Positions 8,338 through 14,627 of a DNA stretch of 20,286 nt are shown here, in pieces (the first letter of the stretch is position 1; each line of letters opens with the position of its first letter). Origin of the DNA: an uncultured Muribaculaceae bacterium (lineage in GTDB: Bacteria; Bacteroidota; Bacteroidia; Bacteroidales; Muribaculaceae); NCBI GenBank assembly GCA_910585755.1, contig CAJUFH010000056.1:1-20286 (forward strand). Direction: 5' to 3'. Made by a program: the position numbers and the translations under genes. A model generated the notes under the pieces. It had not been told where the DNA came from. It saw nothing but the letters and a program-made list of their open reading frames with translations, and did no database searches.

Positions 8338-8447
8338 TAGTTATCCTGTTCGAGGGCTGCAAGTAATCGGCTCGTAGCGTTACCGACACGATTCTCGGCG
8401 TCTCCTTCCCAAGGTTTCCGCAAAGATACCAATTTTCATATAAATCT
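8337..8447 (-). other. Unassigned non-genic stretch with a possible gene remnant
   Basis: The region between the SMR gene and the small exported protein gene (8138-8553) has no convincing gene. Besides element 1 and the palindrome at 8448-8495, this part reads on the minus strand as about 31 open codons ending at 8337 (tail ATSRLLAALEQDN then TAA) without a good start. A second frame opens with MKIGIFAETLG at about 8400-8436. Together they could be a decayed gene with a frameshift, or chance. A TATCTTTG (-7-like) lies at 8421-8428 without a -33 box and might drive the SMR gene through element 1. Confidence 0.3.
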
Positions 8448-8495
8448 TCATGATTTCGCAACCACCGTTAAGCCACGGAGGTTACGAAATTATGA
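8448..8495. repeat. 21-bp imperfect palindrome downstream of the small exported protein gene
   Basis: TCATGATTTCGCAACCACCGT (8448-8468) and its partner at 8475-8495 are complementary at 18 of 21 positions, with loop TAAGCC. It begins 59 bases after the stop codon of the gene at 8554-8895 on the minus strand. There is no T tract on either side, so it is not a standard intrinsic terminator. It may stabilise a 3' end or be a separate repeat. Confidence 0.55.
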
Positions 8496-8553
8496 TTAAT
8501 CCCTCGAAATTGCTAAATAATGGCGTACTTATCGTGGGAGGCATATGGCTCGG

Positions 8554-8895
8554 TCAACGGGTTATCAGCTCGCTCTGGATGTCCATGCTCACGGGCTTTC
8601 CGTTCATCGTAAAGGTGAGCCTACAGTTTTCAAACTCGGTGAGCTTTTTAAATTCCAGAACGAACCTGTTGCCGTTATGTCCTGTCACGCTTACTTTTTT
8701 CGCGGCAAGCTCCTCGTCGTTGTTGTATAGTTTCCAGTCCTTTAATTCCGTTACGCTTGACAGATCGGATGCCGGAAACTCAATTTGAATCGTGGTCTTG
8801 CCGTTCTTGTTGCTCAGACCTTTGAACTGCGGGGCCGCAAACACACTGCCTAATGACAACAGCGCTATCGCGACAGAGAGAATTGCTTTCTTCAT
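8554..8895 (-). CDS. Small exported protein of unknown function
   Basis: This 113-residue protein is read from the ATG at 8895, which gives a clean Sec signal peptide: MKKAILSVAIALLSLGSVFA, with cleavage before APQF at about residue 21. A longer in-frame start at 8952 would precede the signal with 19 polar residues and run into palindromic element 2, so it is rejected. The mature 93 residues alternate in a beta-rich pattern (KTTIQIEFPASDLSSV, WKLYNNDEELA, FVLEFKKL, CRLTFTMNGKPV), with one cysteine. No lipobox, membrane segment or known motif is visible. It is probably a small periplasmic beta-sandwich protein. I do not recognise a family. Confidence 0.75.
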   Translation of the reverse strand: MKKAILSVAIALLSLGSVFAAPQFKGLSNKNGKTTIQIEFPASDLSSVTELKDWKLYNNDEELAAKKVSVTGHNGNRFVLEFKKLTEFENCRLTFTMNGKPVSMDIQSELITR

Positions 8896-8922
8896 ATCAA
8901 TATATTTGTTGTTACTACTATT

Positions 8923-9108
8923 AGAGAGTGTTTGAATTTCACTTCTATTCACTCAAAGAGGATTTTTCGGAGCGTTTTCCGCAAGTTGAAGAGGGAGCGA
9001 TGCGGGCATCGAGACCGATGAAATTGGCGGAAAAAGCCCGAAAAGACCTTTGAGGGGATAGAAAGAAGACAGCTTCATGTTTCTTCGGGTTAAATTCAAA
9101 CACTCTCT
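8923..9108. repeat. Palindromic element 2 (186 bp)
   Basis: Perfect 17-bp terminal inverted repeats, AGAGAGTGTTTGAATTT (8923-8939) and AAATTCAAACACTCTCT (9092-9108), flank arms that pair imperfectly. Examples are TTTTTCGG with CCCGAAAA, and CGTTTTCCGC with GCGGAAAAAG. The core at 8991-9023 is identical at 31 of 33 positions to 8218-8250 of element 1. The total length of 186 bp is also identical. The arms differ greatly in sequence from element 1 but keep the same fold, including the roughly 24-base extra segment in the right arm. TTA abuts both GAGAGTG termini. It fills the gap between the TfoX-N gene and the small exported protein gene, ending 27 bases before the latter's ATG. Confidence 0.85.
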
Positions 9109-9150
9109 TAGATGCGGAAGTCCATTATTTAGTTGCACGCGTAGGGAATT

Positions 9151-9462
9151 TTATTTGCGTTTTTTAGGGAAAGGGAGCGCTTTCCAAAGCACCGAGATTA
9201 CCTCCCGCGCTTTCCTCTCATTTGAAAAATCCAAAATATACCCCTCTTTCGCTCCCGTATAGGCGCACCCCGTTTCCGCATCCGCCATCAATGGAGCGAC
9301 ACAATCCAGTTTCTTGACAAACGCACGGTTATCGCAAGCTGTGATAACGCACTTCTCATTAACATAAATCACATATTCGCCAATCATCTTGCGGGCGCGA
9401 ACCTCGCCGAGCGGGGCCAGCACCTCGCATACCAAGTCTATAAATTCAATAGTGCAAGCCAT
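9151..9462 (-). CDS. TfoX/Sxy N-terminal domain protein
   Basis: This 103-residue cytoplasmic protein consists of a single TfoX N-terminal-like domain. Family features are the opening helix, MIGEYVIYVNEKCVITACDNRAF (about 26-48), where a Gly-Glu-Tyr turn leads into two strands, and YTGAKEGYILDF (about 69-80), followed by a terminal helix. The C-terminal domain found in the competence activator Sxy is absent. Such short stand-alone versions are common and mostly uncharacterised, so a competence role should not be assumed. A full -33/-7 promoter sits directly against the ATG (9467-9498), which predicts a leaderless or nearly leaderless mRNA. Confidence 0.85.
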   Translation of the reverse strand: MACTIEFIDLVCEVLAPLGEVRARKMIGEYVIYVNEKCVITACDNRAFVKKLDCVAPLMADAETGCAYTGAKEGYILDFSNERKAREVISVLWKALPFPKKRK

Positions 9463-9466
9463 GCCA

Positions 9467-9498
9467 CGAAGTTACCAATTCCCCCGTAATTTCCCAAA
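9467..9498 (-). promoter_or_regulatory. Promoter abutting the TfoX-N start codon
   Basis: On the minus strand there is TTTG (9495-9498), a 20-base spacer, then TAACTTCG (9467-9474). The T-to-C change at position 7 is the only departure from TAnnTTTG. Only four bases separate the -7 box from the ATG at 9460-9462, so transcription should begin at or next to the start codon. Confidence 0.65.
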
Positions 9499-9560
9499 CA
9501 CATACCGCCTTCGACGACAAATTCAATCAAGTTTGGTTAATAAGCCGGAATCGGCATCAT

Positions 9561-10108
9561 TTAAATGAGTGAAGCAAGGTCGAAATACATTACTCGAGTT
9601 CGCTTATCTTCGTCATCATTATTCAAGAACTGGTAACCGTTCTTGATATAAAATGGGATAGCCTGCACATAAGCATCAACTGTCACAAAACGACACCCTG
9701 ACTTATTATCGACAATAAAGTAATCCTCTATAAATTCGAGAAGATAGGTGCCGACTGATTGATGTTGGGCTTTCTTAGCGATACCCAACCGTCCAATCTT
9801 AATGGCAGGATAGCTGCGCAGACGTTTTTCATTCACGAATCTGTGCTTACGAAAACGGTTAAATTCTGTCTTATTTCAAAATCAGATATAGAGACTTTGT
9901 CATTAGACAGGCTGAAATAAGCAAGCACTTCATTGGTTTGTTTATCTTCAACGACGTAGGTAACAGACAACAATGCATTTCGATAAAGATTCGCTTCGTT
10001 CAAAAGAAAATCATTCAAATCTTCATCGTCACAATCAAATGCAGAAACCGTGTCTCCAATATTTAGACGACGGACTCTACATCTCTCCTGAAATTCGTCT
10101 CTGGTCAT
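9561..10108 (-). pseudogene. GNAT acetyltransferase, likely type II toxin, broken by a one-base frameshift
   Basis: Two abutting reading frames, 9833-10108 and 9561-9836, are halves of one GNAT-fold protein of about 183 residues. The first half gives the N-terminal strands and helix (RVRRLNIGDTVSAFDCDDED, SVTYVVEDKQTNEVLAYFSL). The second gives the acetyl-CoA region (KIGRLGIAKKAQHQSVGTYLL) and the final strands (FYIKNGYQFL, RVMYFDL). Around 9874-9876 the minus strand reads GATTTTGAAATAAGACAG. One extra A in this run restores the frame as DFE-NKTEFNRFRKHRF-VNEKRL, which reads straight into the second half. The break therefore looks like a single-base loss in a poly-A run. The arrangement, with a 50-codon gene two bases upstream and an AT-rich island, fits a toxin-antitoxin module of the TacT type. 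Real mutation, slippage and sequencing error cannot be separated here. Confidence 0.8.
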
Positions 10109-10110
10109 AA

Positions 10111-10263
10111 TCAGTTGACCATCATCTTAATGACTGTTTCGTAAGAACGCCTGATTTGAGCACGCTTTTCTGCTGTTACTTTGGGCGGATTCTGCATTCG
10201 CTCCTCAAATCGACGTCCGTCGCTGCCGAAAAGAATAGGAGTTTCTTTGATAGGTCGTGCCAT
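10111..10263 (-). CDS. Small protein (50 aa), putative antitoxin of the GNAT module
   Basis: ATG at 10263 to TGA at 10111 encodes a 50-residue basic protein beginning MARPIKETPILFGSDGRRF and ending YETVIKMMVN. It stops two bases before the ATG of the GNAT gene (TGATTATG), the coupling typical of toxin-antitoxin pairs. A -7 promoter match lies 30 bases upstream. It is much shorter than ribbon-helix-helix (DUF1778-like) antitoxins that usually accompany GNAT toxins, and no DNA-binding motif is evident. Similar short proteins beginning MARPIKETP are, to my recollection, found before GNAT genes in Bacteroidetes. The role is inferred from position. Confidence 0.72.
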   Translation of the reverse strand: MARPIKETPILFGSDGRRFEERMQNPPKVTAEKRAQIRRSYETVIKMMVN

Positions 10264-10292
10264 TTTTTTACGGGGTGTTTATGAATTGTTTA

Positions 10293-10300
10293 CAAAGGTA
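10293..10300 (-). promoter_or_regulatory. -7 element of the toxin-antitoxin-like pair
   Basis: TACCTTTG on the minus strand matches TAnnTTTG, 29 bases before the ATG of the 50-aa gene. No TTTG lies at the expected -33 position. The surrounding 10264-10345 is AT-rich and otherwise empty. Confidence 0.5.
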
Positions 10301-10363
10301 TAACAATTTCCCGATATTTATGGCCTGTAAACCAATAAATTTAGTGACTTTTGTCCTCACCAT

Positions 10364-11371
10364 TTATCGGAGGAGGGCGAGGCGGGGGGCGGCTTTGGCT
10401 TCGGTCTCGAGGTATTCGGCGTAGGGGTCGGAGAGGGGGGTGATTCCACCGCCGGCATAGACGCTGTATCGGTTGCCGGAGATTTTGAGGCAGCGTAGGT
10501 TGGCATAAGCGGCGAAGCGTTTCGGAGTCTTTACAGCGATAAATCCGCCGTAAAATTCGCGGTCGTGGGGCTCGAAACGCTCTATATCCGCAATCGCGGC
10601 TTCTTTCGGCGTTCCGCAAAGCGCTGGAGTCGGATTCAACAGGTCAAGGATGGAAGAGTAGGGAACATCGCCGAGATTACCGCGGAAATACCTGCACAGG
10701 TGCTCGATATCGCCGTAAGGGAGGCTTTGTACTTCCGATTCCGAAAATGATACTCCGGCCCTGCGTAAGGTGTCAGCGATAAAGTCAGAAACGTAGCGAT
10801 GCTCCCGGATATTCTTCTCGTCCCACGGCATCGGGTTGTCAGCAGTTCGCCGCGTTCCGGCAAGCGCCATTGTCGAAAAAGACCCGGCTGTCAGATCGAC
10901 GTCCAACAATATTTCAGGGGTAGCGCCTATCCAGATTCCTTCCCCCGGCAGATTAAAGATATACCGGAATGTATCTAGGAATTGGCCCGAGAGCTGATGG
11001 AAAACCCTGCCGGCCGTAACTCCATCGCCGACACTCCCCGTAATCTCGCGCGAGAACACGGTCTTTCCGCTTCTCGCCGCACACGACTCGATTACCCGCG
11101 TCACATTGGCAATATACCGGCTTTTCTCATCAACGCTGTTTGGTGTCTTGGGTGACCGGGGGACAAGGCTTCGACGGCCAACGGAGGAAGGGGTTACGCG
11201 TTCGGCATATGGCGCGAGCCATCGCCCGGCTTCCAGCACGCCGCTCGGCTCCGACTCGCCGGGCAGCAGCGCGAATCCGAACGCTTCGTCCGATGCGACA
11301 AGCGCATCAATCTCTTCAGCGGAAAGTGTACTGCCCGAAATCTGACCTATCATTGTCCCTGTTAACGGCAT
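10364..11371 (-). CDS. menF: Isochorismate synthase (chorismate-binding enzyme)
   Basis: The protein isomerises chorismate to isochorismate, the entry to menaquinone synthesis (the main quinone of Bacteroidales), in the cytoplasm with Mg2+. The 335 residues cover the chorismate-binding fold: KTVFSREI (103-110, active-site Lys), GATPEILL (149-156), FSTMALAGTRR (165-175), EHRYVSDFI (190-198), LNPTPALCGTPKEAA (245-259), HDREFYGGFIAVK (269-281) and YAGGGITPLSDPYAEYLETEAK (305-326). There is no glutamine-amidotransferase or lyase domain. The N-terminal domain is somewhat shorter than in E. coli MenF. It starts four bases after the rimO stop and is presumably co-transcribed with ftsY-rimO; other men genes are not in the window. 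Anthranilate or salicylate synthase is less likely because of the overall resemblance to EntC/MenF. Confidence 0.88.
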   Translation of the reverse strand: MPLTGTMIGQISGSTLSAEEIDALVASDEAFGFALLPGESEPSGVLEAGRWLAPYAERVTPSSVGRRSLVPRSPKTPNSVDEKSRYIANVTRVIESCAARSGKTVFSREITGSVGDGVTAGRVFHQLSGQFLDTFRYIFNLPGEGIWIGATPEILLDVDLTAGSFSTMALAGTRRTADNPMPWDEKNIREHRYVSDFIADTLRRAGVSFSESEVQSLPYGDIEHLCRYFRGNLGDVPYSSILDLLNPTPALCGTPKEAAIADIERFEPHDREFYGGFIAVKTPKRFAAYANLRCLKISGNRYSVYAGGGITPLSDPYAEYLETEAKAAPRLALLR

Positions 11372-11375
11372 TAGA

Positions 11376-12692
11376 TTAGATTACGCTCGCTATCAGCTCA
11401 AAAGGATAGGCTTCCTCAACAATTACTTGATAGTAGCTTCCGGGCTTCAGGTCCGCGGTTTTGCGCACGAGTACTTCCGGATCAACCTCTGGGGAGTCCC
11501 ACTGGGTGCGGCATACGTAGTAATCATCGTCCTCGCGGTCGACAACAACTTCGATTTTCTGCCCGATTTTCTCCTCCTGGATTTCTTGCGAAATCTCCTC
11601 CTGCGCGGCCATAAGGCGGTCGAGACGCTCCTGCTTGACTTCCGAAGGTATGTCGTCGCAGAAATGGTTGGCGCCGTAAGTACCCTCCTCCTCGCAGTAG
11701 GCGAACGCGCCCATCCGCTCGAAGCGAGTCTCCTTCGCAAATTTCAGAAGCTCCTCAAATTCGGCCTCCCCTTCGCCGGGGAAGCCTGTCATAAGGGTAG
11801 TGCGGATATGGATTCCCGGCACGCGGCGGCGCATCTCGGCGATAAGCTGCCGGGTCTCATCGGCGGTTATATGCCGGCGCATATTCTCTAACACCTTGTC
11901 GGACGCGTGCTGGAGGGCTATATCCAGGTATTTGCAGACCTTCGGCTCACGGGCCATAACGTCGAGGACATCCATCGGGAAATCGGCAGGATAGGCGTAA
12001 TGCAGGCGAATCCAATGAATCTTTTCGATTTTCGCCAGCCGTTCGACCAGCTCGGCGAGGCGAGACTCTCCGTCGGAGAAATCGCGTCCGTAGCTCGACA
12101 GATCCTGGGCAATCACGTTTAATTCGGTGATTCCCTGTTCGGCAAGGTTTTCGGCCTCGGCAACAATATCATCAATCGGTCTCGAACGGAAACGCCCTGT
12201 TATCAGGGGAATGGCGCAGAATGAACAGAAGCGGTTACACCCCTCGGCGATTTTCAGGTAGGCGTGGCTCGGCCCGGTCGTCACAATTCGGCGGTTTCCG
12301 CAGTTCGGCGTTTCCCCGGGCGAGGTCGTATGGGAGGCCGCGAGGTCGTCGGCCAGCGAAATCCAGTCGAATTTTCCGTAAAACCGGTCGACTTCCGGCA
12401 TTTCGGAGCGCAGGTCGTCGCGGTAACGCTCCGAGAGGCACCCCATAACGTAAAGTTCCTTTATCAGGCCGTCCTCTTTCGCCTGCGCGAAACGGAGAAT
12501 CTCTTCGACGGACTCCTCTTTGGCGTCACCGATAAATCCGCAGGTATTTACAACAACGATGTCGGTAGGCTTATCTGTCTGATGGTATGCCCGGAAACCT
12601 TTGTCGGAAAGGAGTTTGAGCACCTTCTCCGAATCCACGAGATTCTTGGAGCATCCGAGAGTTACGACATTGACAGAGGTTTTCTTACTCAT
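11376..12692 (-). CDS. rimO: Ribosomal protein S12 methylthiotransferase RimO
   Basis: This radical-SAM methylthiotransferase adds a methylthio group to the conserved aspartate of ribosomal protein S12 (Asp89 in E. coli). The 438 residues show the three domains. The N-terminal UPF0004 domain has cluster cysteines Cys14 (TLGCSKNLVDSE), Cys51 (NTCGFIGDA) and Cys85 (MGCLSERY). The radical-SAM core has CNRFCSFC (152-159). The C-terminal part (about 375-438) is TRAM-like. The LGCSKNLVD opening is diagnostic for RimO rather than MiaB. It lies eight bases after ftsY, an order known from other Bacteroidetes, and is followed directly by the isochorismate synthase. Confidence 0.97.
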   Translation of the reverse strand: MSKKTSVNVVTLGCSKNLVDSEKVLKLLSDKGFRAYHQTDKPTDIVVVNTCGFIGDAKEESVEEILRFAQAKEDGLIKELYVMGCLSERYRDDLRSEMPEVDRFYGKFDWISLADDLAASHTTSPGETPNCGNRRIVTTGPSHAYLKIAEGCNRFCSFCAIPLITGRFRSRPIDDIVAEAENLAEQGITELNVIAQDLSSYGRDFSDGESRLAELVERLAKIEKIHWIRLHYAYPADFPMDVLDVMAREPKVCKYLDIALQHASDKVLENMRRHITADETRQLIAEMRRRVPGIHIRTTLMTGFPGEGEAEFEELLKFAKETRFERMGAFAYCEEEGTYGANHFCDDIPSEVKQERLDRLMAAQEEISQEIQEEKIGQKIEVVVDREDDDYYVCRTQWDSPEVDPEVLVRKTADLKPGSYYQVIVEEAYPFELIASVI

Positions 12693-12700
12693 CTTAACGC

Positions 12701-13663
12701 TTAGATATTGTCGCCGAAAAGGGATTCCACAAACTCCTTTTTGTGGAAAACCTGCAAGTCATTGATTCCTTCGCCGAGGCCTATGTAGCGCACGGGAATC
12801 TTGAACTGGTCGGAGATTCCGATTACGACGCCCCCCTTCGCGGTACCGTCGAGCTTCGTGATGGCGAGGGCGGTCACGTTCGTGGCGGCGGTAAACTGCT
12901 TGGCCTGCTCAAACGCGTTCTGTCCTGTGGAGCCGTCAAGGACAAGAAGGACTTCGTGGGGCGCGCCGGGGACGACTTTCTGCATCACGTTGCGGATTTT
13001 CGTCAGCTCGTTCATGAGTCCTTTGTTGTTGTGGAGTCGCCCCGCGGTGTCTATAATAACCACGTCATAGCCTTGCGCCTTGGCGGACTGCAGGGTATCG
13101 AATGCGACAGCCGCCGGGTCGGATCCCTGTTCCTGCTTCACGACGGGCACACCCGTGCGGTCGCCCCATACCTGCAACTGCTCTATGGCCGCGGCGCGGT
13201 AGGTGTCAGCAGCACCGAGCATCACCTTGTTGCCGGCCTGCTTGAACTGGGCTGCGAGCTTGCCGATGGTGGTTGTTTTACCCACACCGTTTACCCCGAC
13301 GACCATAATGACATGGGGGGCATGCCCCTCAGGCACTTTGAAGTCCTCGGTCGCGGCCTCACTCCCGGTTTCGGCCAGGAGCTGGGAGATTTCGTCGCAC
13401 AGGAGCGTGTTCAGTTCCGAGGAGCTGACATATTTGTCACGGGCAACTCGCTCCTGCAGCCGTTCGATTATTTTAAGGGTGGTATCAACTCCCACATCGG
13501 AAGTGATAAAAGCTTCTTCAAGATTGTCGAGCACCTCGTCGTCGACTTTCGATTTGCCGGCGATGGCGCGGGAAATTTTCGAGAACAGTCCCTGCTTCGT
13601 GCGTTCGAGGCCGTTGTCGAGTGTCTGTTTTTTCTCTTTTGAGAAGAAGTTGAAAAAGCCCAT
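12701..13663 (-). CDS. ftsY: Signal recognition particle receptor FtsY
   Basis: FtsY is the SRP-receptor GTPase that docks ribosome-nascent chains at SecYEG. The 320 residues hold a short N-terminal region beginning MGFFNFFSKEKKQ, then the NG domain: G1 GVNGVGKT (123-130), DTYRAAAIEQL (153-163), G3 DTAGR (205-209), G4 TKLD (269-272) and GLGEGINDL (295-303). The long acidic A domain of enterobacterial FtsY is absent, as is usual in this phylum. It is first in the ftsY-rimO-menF operon. Its leader of about 60 bases carries three copies of TAAATCAC (plus-strand reading). Confidence 0.97.
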   Translation of the reverse strand: MGFFNFFSKEKKQTLDNGLERTKQGLFSKISRAIAGKSKVDDEVLDNLEEAFITSDVGVDTTLKIIERLQERVARDKYVSSSELNTLLCDEISQLLAETGSEAATEDFKVPEGHAPHVIMVVGVNGVGKTTTIGKLAAQFKQAGNKVMLGAADTYRAAAIEQLQVWGDRTGVPVVKQEQGSDPAAVAFDTLQSAKAQGYDVVIIDTAGRLHNNKGLMNELTKIRNVMQKVVPGAPHEVLLVLDGSTGQNAFEQAKQFTAATNVTALAITKLDGTAKGGVVIGISDQFKIPVRYIGLGEGINDLQVFHKKEFVESLFGDNI

Positions 13664-13668
13664 ATATT

Positions 13669-13732
13669 TAAATCACACTTTAATAAATCACGCTGACGGG
13701 AAGTCGGCGGATGGATAAATCACGCGAAGTTA
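13669..13732 (-). promoter_or_regulatory. ftsY promoter region with three direct TAAATCAC repeats
   Basis: TAACTTCG at 13725-13732 (minus strand) is a one-mismatch -7 box without a correctly spaced -33 box. Downstream of it lie three same-orientation copies of TAAATCAC (13669-13676, 13684-13691, 13716-13723; the last two followed by GC-type bases, TAAATCACGC/TAAATCACGCG). The repeats occupy the predicted leader and could be an operator or RNA-binding sites. Confidence 0.45.
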
Positions 13733-13759
13733 CGAAAAAATTCTCAAACTGGGCGACGC

Positions 13760-14590
13760 TTATTCCTTGGAGGCGGTGCGGGTTATCTGGTCGCGGGCGA
13801 TGGCAAGTTGCTTTTCGAGCCGCTGGCGGTTGACTGTACGCTCGCGGGCGTCAATCATTATTTTGGAATAACGGTAGGCGGCGGCGATAGCGGCCGACTG
13901 GTCGGCGCTCAGTTTCTGCGAACGCTCCTTCGCCCCGATGAAATGCAGCGTCAGAGGCGCGCCCTGGTTGTTGAAGGCGAACACGCCGATTGTGTCGGAA
14001 GCTTGAGGCGAGAAAGTTATAATCTCACCGCCGTCAATGCGGTAGTTGCTTTCCCCGTCGTAAGGCACCGGCTGCGCGGCAGCCCTCCCACCATTGCCCG
14101 AAACGGCAATAGAGGTGTGTTTAAGGCCCCCCGACGGATTGACTGACGACACGATATAGAACTCGCCGATTTCCGATACTCTCGGCTCGATGCCGGTGGT
14201 ATTCATGAAATCCGGGCGATAGGTTTTTCCGTAAGTCCAATACCCCTCGATCATCCCCGGGGTCTTTACCCAGCGGAGTGTCCCCTTGATGCGGTCAGCC
14301 TCGGCTTTTTCCGCCGCGATCGCGGAATCTGTCTGCTGGATTTCCGCCAGGGTAAGCTGTTCGATAACCTTTGGCCGGAGCGCCATGCCCGCGCGTTGCA
14401 GTTCGATCTCGGCCGGGAATCCTTTCTGCAAGGAGTCGAGGAGCGACTTCGCACCGTCGTAGTCGGCGCTGTCGAAAGCGTTCTGAGCCTGGTTCAGGAG
14501 GCCTTCGGCTTCCGGGTTTGCCTTCTTCCAGCAGGAAGAAACCGATAAAACCAGCGCGCAGGAGAGAGATGCGAATATTGTTCTATTCAT
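13760..14590 (-). CDS. Putative lipoprotein with TPR-like N-terminal helices
   Basis: This 276-residue protein has a lipoprotein signal: a hydrophobic run (about 5-17), then SVSSC with Cys20 as lipidation site. Residues 24-60 (EAEGLLNQAQNAFDSADYDGAKSLLDSLQ) resemble one TPR hairpin. They are followed by a charged helix (about 75-100, coiled-coil-like), a beta-rich middle (about 103-225, with GMIEGYWTYG and GEFYIVSSVNPSGG) and a final basic/glutamine-rich helix (about 230-276). I know no named family. It is the last gene after mlaE-mlaF-rsh, 37 bases downstream, and may be co-transcribed. A TATATTTG (14603-14610) only 12 bases before the ATG could also act as its own -7 box. Envelope localisation would fit the Mla context, but function is unknown. 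Confidence 0.8.
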   Translation of the reverse strand: MNRTIFASLSCALVLSVSSCWKKANPEAEGLLNQAQNAFDSADYDGAKSLLDSLQKGFPAEIELQRAGMALRPKVIEQLTLAEIQQTDSAIAAEKAEADRIKGTLRWVKTPGMIEGYWTYGKTYRPDFMNTTGIEPRVSEIGEFYIVSSVNPSGGLKHTSIAVSGNGGRAAAQPVPYDGESNYRIDGGEIITFSPQASDTIGVFAFNNQGAPLTLHFIGAKERSQKLSADQSAAIAAAYRYSKIMIDARERTVNRQRLEKQLAIARDQITRTASKE

Positions 14591-14627
14591 AGCCTAATGC
14601 AGCAAATATAGTGTTAGTTTTTCCGGG

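Noticed and set aside
8138..8340. Guanidine riboswitch upstream of the Gdx-like transporter
   Set aside because: The leader is occupied by element 1. I could not find the paired ACGR-loop hairpins of mini-ykkC or the conserved ykkC core.
9001..9030. Possible hammerhead-type core (CCGATGAAA) in palindromic element 2
   Set aside because: The stem between a CTGATGA-like box and GAAA is absent and the first box does not match, so no self-cleaving ribozyme fold can be drawn.
8152..9108. Whole 8152-9108 region as a composite transposon
   Set aside because: The two 186-bp elements are in the same orientation and flank one small exported protein gene, but no transposase is present and each element has its own complete terminal repeats.
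9500..9560. Short hairpin GCCG-ATTC-CGGC followed by TTATT after the GNAT gene
   Set aside because: Only a 4-bp stem, too weak to claim as a terminator.
12743..13642. 299-codon open frame on the plus strand
   Set aside because: Antisense to ftsY, whose GTPase motifs are complete; no independent start context or domain.
13733..13748. TTTG at 13745-13748 (minus strand) as -33 box for ftsY
   Set aside because: The spacer to TAACTTCG is only 12 bases, well short of the 19-21 seen in Bacteroides promoters.
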